The translations under genes were made by a program, and so were the position numbers. 64,000 nt of DNA from Gymnogyps californianus (taxonomy: Eukaryota; Chordata; Aves; Accipitriformes; Cathartidae): the NCBI RefSeq assembly GCF_018139145.2, contig NC_059473.1, positions 61,734,707-61,798,706 of the forward strand. Reading direction: 5' to 3'. The notes under the pieces were generated by a model. That model ran no database searches and was not told the origin of the DNA. It worked only from the letters and a program-made list of their open reading frames with translations. Position 1 is the stretch's first letter; each line of letters opens with the position of its first letter. Below, one piece after another: positions 1 to 13,381 of the stretch.

Positions 1-1714
1 ATACTGCCAGCAAAGCAGAAGAGAAAAAAAAAGTGTATATATTCCAGCTGACTCATACATTCAAGACTTTTGTAGGCTTGATTTTTTTTTTTTTTTTAGG
101 TTTCTTAAGTATTCCAACTTCCATTGCTTTCCCTCTCAAACAAATGGTATGAATTTTAAGCAGCAAATATGTAGCTACGGCTTTATACCACTGTGGCTGT
201 TAAATCTTGTTTTGATAAGGACACAATTCAGAACCAAGTTTGGTGAAATGCCTGCCTTCATGGTGTTCAGATGTCCTTGCTGTGGACTGAGGCAAACAAT
301 CTTTTATTTTTGTTCCAACCTCTGTTGACTCTCCTCTGCGTTCCTTTCCCCTATATTTCCCTGTTCTGAGAATAATTAGCAACACCCACTGGTGATAGCA
401 GGGCTGCAGCAACCTAACAGTGGTATCTTGCCAACACCAGCTGTGCTTCAGTATTTATTTATTAAGATCACACTATTTACACAGGACAAACTTGCTGAGA
501 TGGCAAAGGGATGAATACAGTTGCAGCAGCTGAATTTCAGCTTGACTTTTGAAAGGAAATAAAACCCATACTGGGTAACATTTATCTCTAAGAAGAGGAA
601 ATCCAAGCCTTTAATTCCACTTTCAAATTATGTTTTGCTGGCTCTTGAGTTTAGTCTATAGGTGATGGAGGGGAATCTTGTACTGCAGGGTGTAGCAGGA
701 TGAAACTTCTTTGTGCACTGCGTTTAAACATCTGAGTGTGGAGACATTGGACACGCAGGAAAAGGATGCAGCAGTGAGGCAGGCATACTGTTCACATTGC
801 TAAAGCTGAGTTGTGACTGGGCAAGCCAGAGGCTGGCTTTGTAAGTCATGATACACTTGAATTTTCACACCTGCTTGTCAGAACTGTTGAGCAACATGAA
901 AACTAATGTCAGCAAGTCTGCTGCTTTCTAGTTCATCTTAGGTGGAAAAAAACATTAGGCAGGCTTATGACTTAATGTGTGTGTGCTTTACAGTAGAGTG
1001 AATGCTAGTGTAATTTAAAGGGCTAGAGTCTTCCTTTAGGAGGTCTTTGTATGGAGGGCTGCTGAAGTGCAATACAATCTACGCTAGAAGACACCGCATA
1101 CTTGGAAGATTCCTGGATGCTTTATCCATTTTATTCAGAAAATTGTGTGTGTTTACTGTTCTTCTACCCTGATTTGATTATTATTGCATATGATCCAGTA
1201 GTGATTTCCAGCTCCCTTAGATCTAGCAATAAAGGAACTACCGCTGAAATACAAGCCTCAAATGAACATCTAAGTATTCAGGAAAGGTTTTGCTAAACCC
1301 TTCATGATATACATGGGACTAGGGCCCTTAGTCATTTCAGAAGTTGTAACTTCCAAGGAAAAAGGTGAACCCAGGAAATATTTTTCTAGAAAGTGTATAA
1401 GCCAAAGAAGAGGTGTCTTTGGAGAAGTCTTAAAATTTTAAGTTGAAGAATGAACATACTTTTTTTATTCAAATTTGTAGCAATCATTTTGTAGCCTTTA
1501 ATTGACTAAAACAGAAAAATCTTCTGTATTATTTTGGGGATATTTTTAAAGGCAATAAATGCCACAGGAAGAATCCAGAGTGAGAAGCTAAGAAGGAAAA
1601 CTCTTCAGCTGTGAAGGCAGGAGTTATCAACACAACCTTACGTCTGTCAATCTTTATGACACTGGTACTTGCTACTGTGGAAATACAATAATTTTCCTCT
1701 TTACTCTTAGATAC
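1..1714. other. AT-rich unique sequence, no gene seen
   Basis: Frames here are short (70 codons or fewer) and match no protein I recognise. There is a T-run near 82-98, but no repeat family, RNA gene or splice-bounded exon that I can support. I read it as intergenic or intronic DNA. Confidence 0.6.
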
Positions 1715-1721
1715 CTGGGTG

Positions 1722-2190
1722 TCAGGGAGCAGTGAGGTCCGGCTGCTTGCCAAGGGAAGGAGAGCCAAGGGTGACCCCAGTGCAGACTGCTCCCTTAGCA
1801 GTGGGGCACCATCCCACAAGATCTGAGCATGGCAGGCAGAGCCAGGTGCTGGTAACAGGGTCCATCAACAGTAAGCCATGAAGCAGGGCCAGGGAACCCA
1901 GTAAGGAGCAGAAAGAGACAGGGCTAGAGACAAGACCACAATGTATGTTCCAGGGGTCCATCCAGGAGCTGGAGACCCTTTCAGCATAGCTCAGGCAGGG
2001 ATTGGAGGTCCCCGGCTGAGGTGAAATGGGGCTCCTGGCCCCATGGGTGGAGGATCCCAGGTGAGGCTGGTCAGGGCCATTCAGATCTATTAGTGCCCTC
2101 AAGGCCCCGACATGGGGCCATCCTGAAATATGCTTTATGGTGTCGCTCGGTTGAAAAGCAGTCCTGGGGAGCAGTACGTAAAAAGTCGAG
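1722..2190. repeat. GC-rich block, probable old dispersed repeat (unidentified)
   Basis: About 470 bp that is much richer in G and C than its AT-rich flanks, with abrupt edges on both sides. The minus strand carries an uninterrupted frame of 174 codons (1722-2246), which is long for this window, but the protein matches no domain I know. It has no signal peptide, membrane segment or regular motif. A GC-rich block of low stop density with sharp edges fits an inserted element, such as an LTR or retroelement fragment, better than a host gene. A CpG-depleted exon or retrocopy remains possible. I found no terminal repeats or target duplication. Confidence 0.35.
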
Positions 2191-2199
2191 AGTGAAGAG

Positions 2200-5100
2200 C
2201 GTTTACAGCATACTATCCCACATTGGGATCGTGGATTTCTCATCACCTCACTGAAAGAAAATATAAAGTGACCTCCTTACATATGAAGGCAAAACTTTAC
2301 CTAAAAAAGTGATGCATGATCAGGTAATAAATGGCTAAATGGAAGCATAATTTGAATCTTTTGCTTTGTCTTTTCTGATTTTTGAGTGCTGAGTCATACA
2401 ACCTGAAAGATTTACAAATACATTCACGTGAGATTTGTATAAGACAGGCATGCTAAGAAGTCAAAACTGTGCAGACAATGGTTTTGTCTCACCTCCAGTT
2501 AACAATGGTTCATCTTGCAACTACTTTGCATGCATATTTAAAGCTTCTCAGGATATATTATTTTTCCAAAGTGGGCAGCTTCTCTGATTTTAATCAGTGT
2601 TGAGTGATTAGCATTCTTGAAGATATACGTGAGAAACATTCTTAAGTATGGTTCACCTGACCTCTCCAGCTATGTTAAGGATGATGTTATTTTTTATGAG
2701 CCATGAATACAGAATCATTGACTGCTAGGAGGTAGCTATAAAATCTGGAGTACATGATCAAAAGTAGTTATCCTTAGTAACTGTTTTCTGGTCTGCATAA
2801 AATAAATTGACCTTATGTCCTTTATTCATTAGTGAGCATCAATACCACAATAAACATCGCTAGGGAAGGTCAGGCACTTTTCAGTCTAACAGAAGCCTCA
2901 ATATTGAGGTCAAATGATGGCACGAAATGCTGACCTGTCTCCTGTCCCACAGGATTCTGACTCGAGGGTCAGGTAAAATGCAAATACTTTCTGTGGTGGG
3001 AGTGTTCACATACCTGTTTTTTGGACTAAGGTTTTTTATGAACAGTTATATAAGTGATAATTTTGTAAGAAAACCTAGGGCCTCTCTTGACTCATTTCAC
3101 CTTACCCATCACACAGCCTGGATACCTGTACAAGAAAACACTCCCAACTTTTCTCAATTAAAATCAAAAGTCTTGTTTCCAAGCTGTTTTACTGAGGTTG
3201 TTCCCTAGCTTGAGATTAAAAACCTGTGAGCAATCTATATATTAATATATATATAGATATAATGTAGCTATATTAAAACATAGAATAATATATATTATTG
3301 GTGTTTTCCACATAACAATATTTTGTTGTTGTATGGACATCTAATCCAATCCCCTAGCCAAGGATGGATTGTTAAAAGCATCTTATCACATGGCAGTTCC
3401 TTGAGGGTTACTTAAAAGAATTTAGGACATTTATCTAATGCTTTTCTTGACTAGATGTTAGTATTATGAATGTCTTTTTGCAGATGCCAGAGTTAAAGGA
3501 CTTGCTCAAACCACCAAGCAGGTCAGTTGCCAGTCTGGGAGAAGAGCAGGGCCTCCTTGTTCCTGCCTAGGATCTAGCACCATTTGAAACACTCCTGGAG
3601 TGCCTACACAGAGCAAGAGGGCACGACACAGGGCTTGGAGAGAATCCACACCTGAAGCAGCAGGTGGAGGCTTCATGGCCTAACCTAGGGCTTTTAAAAT
3701 TACACTGAACCCTATGCTTAGGCAACTGAAGTAAGACTTAGTTTGAGATCAGGACATCTCAATGTAGCTGTCTGCATGCAAGTGAGGCATCCTGGCTGTT
3801 CATTTAGTTCAGGATTGACTGGATCACTGTCTGTGCTCTGAACTGATCAGCTCTCCCTTGACCACAAGAAGAGTTAAGACACCAATGCACAGATAGACAC
3901 CTACCTGCAGATGCATACGTGAGAAGACAGGTAGTCACTTACCTTTTGCGTGAATACCTTTGACTAGATCTGAATCCCAAATTAGATATAGTATCTGTGG
4001 TTCCTCCTTTACATGAATGCATGTGCAAACCATCTCGATGCAACATCTGTCTAAAGAATAGGGAAGAAAGGAGATTTTAAATGGAAAATAAGTTATATCA
4101 AATGCTTAACTTGCAGTATATTATAAAACTTCAAAGGAACTAATACACCATATTTGATGTGTGTTTCTACATGTATATTATTTAGTGTTGAATGAACAAT
4201 GTACATATTTAAAGAAGCATGACCTTCAAAAAGAAGCAAGTAGCTGTGGGAACATTGTACCAAATTGTGCCTATGCTTTTATTAAATATGGTCAATTATC
4301 CATCACTCAAGAGAAAAAAGGAAAAAAAAAAATCTGTCTGGATTATTATAAAGCAGCTTTTAAACTATTTATAACAAATAAATATATACATTCAAACAAT
4401 TTTACTGACTTGCTATCTCTGAATGTTTATATTTTTCTTCTCTTGTATGCATATAGCTTGCTATTATTTATCCATATATAAATAATTTTATTTAAATCAT
4501 ACAATTTTTTTTTCTGGCATAGGCATAATAGCACACTATTTTATAAAATTATTTTTAGAAAAAGTTGTATGAGGAATAACGCATAAAAATGTAACTGAGA
4601 TTACAAGAATGAAAAATTTCTTAACTTTAAATGTAAAAGAACATACATACACCAAGCCTAGACATTTACTTTTAAAGAAAAAGAATTTTCTGACTACTAT
4701 GAGTTAACAAAACATAGAGTGAAAGTCATTATGTAACCCTAACTTTAGTGTATTTTTGTGCCTTCTAAGGTAGTGTGTGCATTAGCTGAGTAAAAGACAA
4801 TGCATGAGATTTTTTTTAATTTAATAAAAAATTGAATATAACCTAAATATGAAATATTTCTTTCTGTTAGCAAGAATCCAACAACGTAAAATGAATAGCT
4901 GTAATGTCATAAAGGCTCTAGGATGTTAATTAACCCTCAGGCAAAATTTTCCTTTTTGACATTGAGGAGGTCATAAAATTACTCAAATATTTTCTTAATT
5001 AAAAGTCGTATGCAAAACATCTGTCTTGGTACATGTTTACTTCTGCAACATTGTGCTTGTGTTAGATGATGTTCCTGAAGACCTTGTAGAGCTTAATAAG

Positions 5101-8100
5101 GACAAAACAGAGGAACAGAGCTGTTATAGAAGCTGAAAGACTTATTTAGAAATTATACTAGAAGTTGGCAGAATTTAAAGATGGAAGACATTTAATGAAA
5201 ATCCTGTAGAAAATCTAAAAAATTAATTCCTAGAACACTTCAGAAATTTTTTTAAATCAGTGAAATATCTTTAAGTCCAGTTATACAACTGCCATTTGTT
5301 AATATTTACACTGTGTTTCTGAGTACACAGGACTGTGACATTGAAGACATAAGATGCAGCTTTTTTTTAAAGAGTAGAAACGTAGTATAACTAAAGGGTC
5401 TGGAATGACAACTACAAACACTCAGTGACATCATTTCTAAGAGATGATCTTTTTCCTTCTGCCATCAGGTAGTGAAGCAATATGTTGTTTTAGAATAGGA
5501 TTAAGCCTACTGTATTTCAAAGTCACAAATCAATTTTCACAGTGTTTTAACCTATGGGATTTCAAATGAATGGCAATTAATAGTGAAAGAAATGAATGCT
5601 GGCTGCAAGGAGGTTTTCTGTTTCAATAAAACCTGTATATAGGAAATTGACTGGAAAACCCGAAGTGATGGTTTAAGGACTAAATGACATGAATTGTGGG
5701 TTTTTTCCTTTTTTTCTTTCCTTCTTCTTAAAAATGATGAATAGTTATTGTTCCATCTATGCCGGTATACATGCAAAAGCAAAAATAAAAGACAACCACT
5801 TGCATTTGTAACAACTGAATGGGAAGTATTAGTCTTAAAACAATGATCAATGGAGATGATCTCCTGTCAGTGTTGGAAATGGCATTAGATGAAGGGAAAA
5901 CACAAAAGAAAAAAAAACAAACATGGGGAGAAATAAAAGCAAGGTTCACTCTATGTAATAGATCAATTATCTTCAGTCATATCAGAAACTAAGATTCAAG
6001 CTTAGTGAACATAGCAGGTTTTCCCTTTGACTCACTAAGCATGGAACCACTTTGAAACCGCAGTGCTTTTATTGTACTTGGACTACGTTAAATTAATGTA
6101 CTCTGGTTATGATTTTGACATACATAAACTGTGATTACAGAATAGATAAACACAATTTCACTTAGCCACAGAGTAAGATTTCTTATTTTAAAGTACATAC
6201 AATTTAGATAACATGGAAAATAAATTGGATAACTTTTAAACTAATTATGCATTTCACTGATGCAGTTAATTTAAACTTAATAAAACAATAACAGTATGAT
6301 ATGTATTAATTAACAGAATACTTTAACTTTATGTGTTTCTGTAAGTGTATACAAAATTAGAAACGTTGACACAATAGGCATTAAAATAATACAAATAATT
6401 AATATACCTTTATGAGATTGAATATAGAAAATCCAACAAGCACTCAGCAGACACTAGGTGAAATACTGACCTTTGGAAATTAATTCAGGATTTGTCATGG
6501 CCTCTGGTGGGGTCAGGGCAAATCATCATTTAGCAAACTGGTTTAATATTCATATTTAAAAATATGTCTAACAATAATTTAAAATGTCATTATTTCCATC
6601 AGCATCTCTCAATAAACTCTTAAATAATAAGCAATATAATAAGCTTAAAAGCTTATTTTTTTATAGAAGATAATAACATATTTTATAGATGTGAAATCAA
6701 ATGAGAAAAACTAACTTTGCTGTCATAATTTCCACAGTGTGTCAACTACAAGCTTTCACACGCTTCTACAGTACTGTGGGATTTAGCATCAGCAATATTA
6801 GGAAACAATCACTCTCCAAACTGTCTCAATATCAAATGTCTTTATTTATCCATTTTCTCTGGTATACATTGTATTTTAAAATTAAAATCACCTGTAGGAA
6901 ATTCACCTATAAAGAGTTATTTTTTATTGTTGCCATAGTGCTGAATGCAACCAATTCATTAAACAACAAATAAGAATAAATATGAAAAGGTTGCTCTTTA
7001 ACTCTGGGATCTCCATCACTTTACAGGTAAAAATCAATATTGGTAAGCCAGATCTTTGATCTGTTGTATGTATGTCTGACATATATCTGCATTTAACAGG
7101 TTCTTTACCAGTCAAATATAAAAATCCACTAAAAACAATCAAGTCTGAGGCTGAATAACCAGCCTCCAAGCCCTAAGTGACCTTAAATGAGGTAGACTCA
7201 TTTAAGTGCTGCATCAGCACTTACATGCTGCCTCAGCTACTGATGCACTCACCTGCGGGGTGGGATGCGGGTTTCAGTCCATTTAGATTTGGTGAGTGCT
7301 CCAGCCACACACCATTACCATTAGCTGTTGCACCTTCAACTTATCCTACTGTGGCTACCCTTTAAAAAGAGCAGCTTCCACAACGTTTTGTGAGGGTCCT
7401 GCATACATGTGCTATTGCTATTGGTTAAATAACCTCATAGGTTTTCCCTCCAGCAGTTGACCTCCTCTCAAATAGCAATCTGCCAGATGTGCTTCTGACA
7501 TCCATGTTTCTTGTATTTTTAAGAATATTTCCCTCCCCCCCCCACCCCCAGAATTTAAAGATAAGAAAGGGATTGGTACCCCCATAGTATGTGCATGGAA
7601 GTAGATCCAAATATCTGCTACAATAGACCAATAATAGTCAACAGACACTCTGATAGAAAAGGGAGATTGAAGTGGGAAGTCTCAAATGAAAACTGAGAGT
7701 GGTTACTTTAGTTGTTACTAAATAAAATCTGCATTGTATCTTGCATGCAATTAGATATGGATTTGATTTTAAGATTATGGACGTCTTTCTGAAGAGTGAT
7801 AGAAATATACTATCATTTATCAACAAAAACAGCAACAAAACATTTATCTTGTAATTTTACGGATTGATTACAGATCAAAATAATTACAGATACATAGAAT
7901 TTTGCCAAGTGTTAACCAGAAGTACTTTCCTTATACAGAAAAAACATGAGCAGTTTTATCCCAGTACACGTACTTCGTAAACTATGTACTGAAAAGATTC
8001 CAACTTTGACAATACAAATATCTTATATATACACGGGTATTGGTTAATCAATTACATGAGTCACAACACATCCACTTCAGAATTTGGATTAAGGAACAGA

Positions 8101-11007
8101 AATTTTTTGTGTCTAAAATCTTTAAATTGCTATAAAAACCTGTTTGCATCTAATGCACTTCAAATATTCATTGTACATTTTCATTCATTAAATTTTGACA
8201 CCTACCACCTTAACAATGTTATTAGTCTGTTTACTTGAAGTGAATACTCTTCAGAGCGTAATAAATTATTCTTTAGGTATCTGATAATGGGTTGAGATGG
8301 GCAACATACCAACAAAAACGTAAGGTTCAATAGTAAAGTTGAGTGAATTCTCTACTAACAGCCAGGTATTAAAGATTAAAATACTCAGTATTTCTGTTTT
8401 TACAATATTTTCCTTAACATTTTACATTTTAGTTACATAAAAACTTAGTTGGCTAAAAGGAGATGGATGTGCACAGAATGAAAGAACAATTGGCTATTAA
8501 CCATGGCTCTTCATCTTATTCTACCATCTGTAACACAAAAATCTAATTTACAGAAATCTTAAAACTAGACAGTTAGGGCAAGACTGTAAAATAAAAGATA
8601 AATGCAGAAATCACTTCTTTTCAACTCATAAGTGTAAAGACTTGCAAGTATTATTTAGTAGTTTCTCCACTGTTAATAGAAAAAAATATAATATCTCATG
8701 GAACACACAAGGAGAAAGTTGGTATTGAGTTATATTGAGCTGAAAGGTTAGATTCAGTTAATATAAAACAAATTTATTATATTTAAAACAGCTTATTAGG
8801 ATTAAAGGGGATTTAATCAGATCTTTGCTGCCTAGTACCTACCTCTTAGGCAGTGGTTGATCAGCCCCAAGATACCTCCACATGGCTAACAGCTGCTTCA
8901 GAGGAATTGCTTGGTGGAAGTTAGAATCTTGTTGTGAATTTCACTGTAAATCCAGGTATTGAACATAACAGTGAAAGCACATGGCATCGGTCAAACAGTG
9001 TGGTGTCTGATCTGTCTGTGGATTTCCCATGTGAGAGGGCAAACCTTTGTTTAAGCAGAGAAAAAGCGAATCTGTTTTATGAAACAAAACCAAAACAGAC
9101 AATATTGCCACAAGGTTTTATTTTGTAACGAAATGGAAAGGAACTGAAGACAGAAGAAGGACGGGTTTGTGAGTGATGAGAAAGGCCTGAAAAGCTGCAT
9201 TCTTTATCTCCTTTAGATTCCCCCTGTGGTGACAAGTAAACTACTGCCACTGTTTTTTCCAAGGTGTACTCTAGTTGTGCACTTCTTACTTTTCCTAGTC
9301 CCAGTTTGAAAAACAGCATAGATACTGTCTACCAATAGATGGTCTACCTACTGACAGACAGTGTGGATATTTCTATCTGAGTAGGTTATCTACACTCCCT
9401 TTGGAGTCAATTAAAAGAAGAAGTCTCCCAGGTTTGTCTGAACCTGAGGTATATCTCTAAAATGACATGGATGAATTGGCTGAATCAGCTCTCTGTTTAT
9501 GAAATAAGAACAAAGTTACCACAGTTCTCAGGAGTGTTACGAAGACATCTGGGGAGACATAAAGTGTATAATGTCACCTAATGCCTGTATAAAATATTTA
9601 ATCAGTTGATTTCAAACATTTAAAAAACAAAGCCTGTGGTTTTACTCTCTGTTTTCTCTGGGAAAACTGACCCTTGGACAAGAGAAAGCATGTACCCAGG
9701 ACAGCTGCAAAGGCCAGGGACCCAGCCAGGCCCACAGCAGCTTGGACTGTCTTTGTCACCGGTCAACACTGACAGTTTTGGAGAAGATGCCAGATGAGAG
9801 TTTGTAGAGAAACTAATTCCGGCAAGTGTATCCCTGGTTTTACTTTGAACAGTACATTTTGGGGAAAACTTTCCTCTTCTAAATTCCATAGGAGACTGCC
9901 ATTACTTTTTTTTTTTTTAAAGAATAACTGATCCCCTCTCTGATTATTCAGACTTCACAAAGATAAGATGTACTACAAAAGTAATTTGCAAGAAAATTAA
10001 ATGCATTATTCTTTCCATAATAATCACTTCTACAAACCACAGTATAAATAAGTGCAGCTTGAATGGCAGCTTAATTTATATACAATGTTAGATTTCAAAT
10101 TTTGATTCGGTCCTGAAGTCTTCTCTGCCTCAGCTTTTGATCTTCCTATAATCTCGATACTCTCCGTCAGAGAAGGATGAACTTTAGCTGTTGCTAAAAA
10201 TAAAGTATATAAAAAAACTGTTTCAGCTGACAATACTCAAGATTCCTTGTATTTCTAGAACAAAGAGTATGAGTGCACTGGGGACCACTTAAAGGTCATT
10301 TTTTCAGTATCAGATAATGTTAGAACTAAGAAAATAAACAGAATGTTCTTGGCTGAAATGAGTCAGACCATTTTCAAGTATAAAGTACAAGCCATTAAGA
10401 TTTGGTTCTGGCACATGATCACTCAAAAGAATAATGACTTTCACCAAAAGGAGATGATTTAATTGCCTAACCTGCATTATCCTACATAATAACACTGTAA
10501 GCCTTCTTAGTGCACTCTTCTCTTAAAGTATTTTATCCATTGTATCACATTCTACTATTCTTTTCAGCCACACCACAATGGTTTAGGCAACAGGGTTTCA
10601 CTAACCTGACTCAATCTAACCTAATTTTGTGCCCTGATATAATAGGCTTAGAGGCTGATCCTGAAAAGACTAATGCCTGTCTCAACTTTCTGTGCTGCAA
10701 CCAGCTCCATTGGCATCAATGAAACTCCTCAGAGTGTACAAAGAGTGTACACATCTATTAATCTTTGCAGAACTAGAGGCCTAAACTCTGTGTGAATGAA
10801 ACAGGACAGGACTGTGTGCTATAAAGCAATATTTTACAATGGAGAACACTATGACATGGCAAGTACAGCTGTACGATTCTTCCGAATATTTTTCTGAATT
10901 TTTTTAAGTTGAGTTTTAATTATTTTGTACTGCAGAAAGTATCTGCGAAAGCTATATTTTTCTTATGTGATGTTGTAAAGAAATGTGTAATTTTTTCTAT
11001 TTTTGCT
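2200..11007. other. AT-rich unique sequence, no gene seen
   Basis: About 8.8 kb with only short, unrelated frames. Small features include an AT-rich palindromic stretch near 3228-3300 and a C-run at 7531-7549 (G-run on the minus strand). There is also a faint CR1-like phrase near 3330-3360 that is too short to call. I see no RNA gene and no recognisable exon. Confidence 0.55.
3228..3300. repeat. AT-rich low-complexity, partly palindromic tract
   Basis: Alternating A/T sequence (runs of TATATA and its complement) with short self-complementary arms. It could extrude as a cruciform, but low complexity is the simplest reading. Confidence 0.6.
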
Positions 11008-11133
11008 TGTTGTGGTTTAATCCCAGTTGACAACTAAGCTGCACACAGCCACTTGCTCACTCCCCTCCGGTGGGACAGGGAAGAGAATCAGAAGGGTAAA
11101 AGTGAGAAAACTCGTGGGTTGAGGTAAAGACAG

Positions 11134-11139
11134 TTTAAT
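11134..11139 (-). promoter_or_regulatory. Poly(A) signal of LTR family A copy 1
   Basis: TTTAAT on plus, ATTAAA on the LTR sense strand, about 185 bp downstream of the TATA box and conserved in all three copies. It is the likely signal ending the R region. Confidence 0.55.
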
Positions 11140-11320
11140 AATTAAAGCAAAAGCTGCGCACACAAGCAAAGCAAAACAAGGAATCCATTCACCACTTCCC
11201 ATCAGCAGGCAGGTGTTCAGCCGTCCCCAGGAAAGCAGGGCTCCATCATGCCTAACGGTTACTTGGGAAAACAAATGCCATCACTCCCAACATCCCCCCC
11301 TTCCTTCTTCTTCCCCTAGC

Positions 11321-11327
11321 TTTATAT
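11321..11327 (-). promoter_or_regulatory. TATA box of LTR family A copy 1
   Basis: TTTATAT on plus, ATATAAA on the LTR sense strand, at the same relative place in all three family A copies. It is the presumed core promoter of the former provirus; present activity is unknown. Confidence 0.6.
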
Positions 11328-13330
11328 GCTGAGCATGACATCATATAGTATGGAATATTCCTTTGGTCAGCTGGGGTCAGCTGTCCCAGCTGTGTCCCCT
11401 CCCAAATTCTTGTGCACCCCCAGCCTACTCGCTGGTGGGGTGGTGTGAGAAGCAGAAGAGGCCTTGACTCTGTGTAAGCACTGCTCAGCAATAACGAAAA
11501 CATCCCTGCATTATCAACCCTGTTTTCAACACAAATCCAAAACATAGCCCATACTAGCTACTATGAAGAAAATTAACTCTATCCCAGCCAGAACTAGCAC
11601 AATGGGTCTCTAAAAACCAATCCCTTTTTTCTTAAGAATGGAATGGAATATTGCAGCAAATTAAAATATTCCTCCAGCATTCTTTTCAGTTGTTTCAGAT
11701 TGAAGTATGAACACTTTATATGTAAATAAACATATTGTGGTTTACAGCAAAATTTCTATAGATAGAAGCAGGTTTTATTGGATAATTTTTCATTGCCTGT
11801 TATTTACAACTCAGGCTATAGGCAAATCAAGATAAAATGGTGATCCTGAAAAGTTATTGTACATATCTTAAGTTCAGAAATCCACAGATGTATATGTACC
11901 TTAGCTTGACCTTAAATTTTAAGGAACTGGAGACTGAACAAGTCTTAAGGTTTTTTCCACTGAAATTTTGTCACTAATAAAGATTTGGAAGAAGTGGTGA
12001 ATCTGTCATTTATAACATACATTTTTCTCTGAGTAGCCACATCACAGAATTTTATTTTAGCAGAAATACAGATAAACGTAGTTGGTTCCAGTCTATTCCA
12101 GACTGAGACTACCATGTTTCATTTGTCTTCAGCTGGTGTTTCAAGACCTATTCCTTGCATATAACTGTCCTACACAACTCCTTTTCCCCTAGATGCCATT
12201 AAAGCCGCTTTTCCAGCTGATGACTTAAGGCTGTTGTATTATCTGAGAGATTGTCTTTCTTGTTCTTGACACAATAGCGCATACATGGATTATAGCAGAA
12301 AGCAAAGTTAATTACATCAGATGAGTACAAAGCAAAGGCTATTTCAAAGACATCCTGTTATTGGGCAGATGACTAGTGGGTTTTCTTGGTCTTTGGTTAA
12401 CATATATCGAAGTAGAACAAGTGAAGATTTCATACTACCAGAACTTTATTTAAAGAAGAACAATAGGAGGATGAATTGATGAATTTAAGATAACTGATTC
12501 ACGTTCAATACTAAACCAGGTACGCTTGTGCTTGACTTTTTGCTCTTAGCTTCCATGAGGCTGACAAAGTCTGTAGGGCTAAGCACAGTTCATATATATT
12601 TTATGGACAAAGCACAACAGAAAAATCATCTTGAACTTGGCTGAAAATATACATGGAAGAAGCAAAGTTACACATCAATACCTGAAACTAGTAAGAAGAA
12701 GAGCATGGGGTACTTGAACTGTACTCAGGGAGCTAAAAGAAAGAAGCTAAACAAGAACAAAATTGCAGTTGTTTGTTGGGTTCCTAAGGAAGTGCTTTTA
12801 TAGGGCTGGGTTCAACAGAAGAAGTCTGAGAAAGAAAATTGTTATGAGCAGCCCTGCCCTGGCAGGAGAGATGAGTGTCTGACTTATGCTATAAACAAGT
12901 GGCCATTTCAGAAGTATCTTCTGTCCTTGCTTTTCCCAAGGAAAAGACCCACCAGCACAGCAAGCTTCAGTTGCTGAAGAGAATTCTTAATGCAGGATTC
13001 TCTGTAGGGCCCTTCTTTGCTTTGAATAGTCTGCACTGTAAAGAAAAAAGCAACTGTCATTTTTATTATGTGATTCGGAGTGCTGATGGATATTTTCAGC
13101 TTGTTTCAGTACATTCTTGCCTGCATCAGGTGGAGTTCTAATAGGAAAGTCCAGAACACCACAGACATGGAAAGTAAATTAGAGAAATAATGTAGCTGCA
13201 CTTCAATGTTTATTAAAAAAGCTTATCCTTGCCTTTCACGCCATAGAATATTAAGGCTGAGCTGAAAAGTGGTTTTAATAACAACTGAGGGATCTAGCTG
13301 AATGTGTTGCACTCAGATTACATTAAATGT

Positions 13331-13381
13331 TAGACACCTAACATTAGATACCTAACATTAGATACCTAACATTGGATACCT
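13331..13381. repeat. 14-bp tandem repeat, about 3.6 copies
   Basis: The unit TAGATACCTAACAT appears at 13345-13358 and 13359-13372. A one-base variant precedes it (13331-13344) and a partial, changed unit follows. It is a young or well-preserved short minisatellite in unique sequence. Confidence 0.85.

Larger units (their letters stand above)
11008..11601 (-). mobile_element. Solo LTR of an avian endogenous retrovirus, family A copy 1
   Basis: A 594-bp LTR whose sense strand is minus. The plus-strand ends are TGTTGTGGTTTAATCCC and GAACTAGCACA, so the element has the TG...CA termini expected of a retroviral LTR. On the sense strand a TATA box (ATATAAA, complement of 11321-11327) lies upstream of an ATTAAA poly(A) signal (complement of 11134-11139), giving the usual U3-R-U5 order. 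No gag, pol or env sequence adjoins it, so it is a solo LTR left by recombination between the two LTRs of a provirus. It clearly matches copies 2 and 3 at 58.7 and 62.8 kb but is more diverged from them than they are from each other. The flanks (TTGCT and ATGGG) do not match, so no target duplication is visible; the site may have decayed or been rearranged. Confidence 0.85.

Noticed and set aside
3330..3360. Possible CR1 3' fragment (GGACATCTAATCCAATCCCC)
   Set aside because: Too short and lacking the CR1 tail or neighbouring coding sequence.
3560..3730. Resemblance of CACCATTTGAAACAC and TTAGGCAACTGAA to phrases near 26.99-27.05 kb
   Set aside because: Only about 20-25 bp match and the two phrases have inconsistent relative orientation, so chance or a very old repeat cannot be told apart.
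11003..11606. Target duplication for LTR copy 1
   Set aside because: The flanks TTGCT and ATGGG do not match at 4, 5 or 6 bp.
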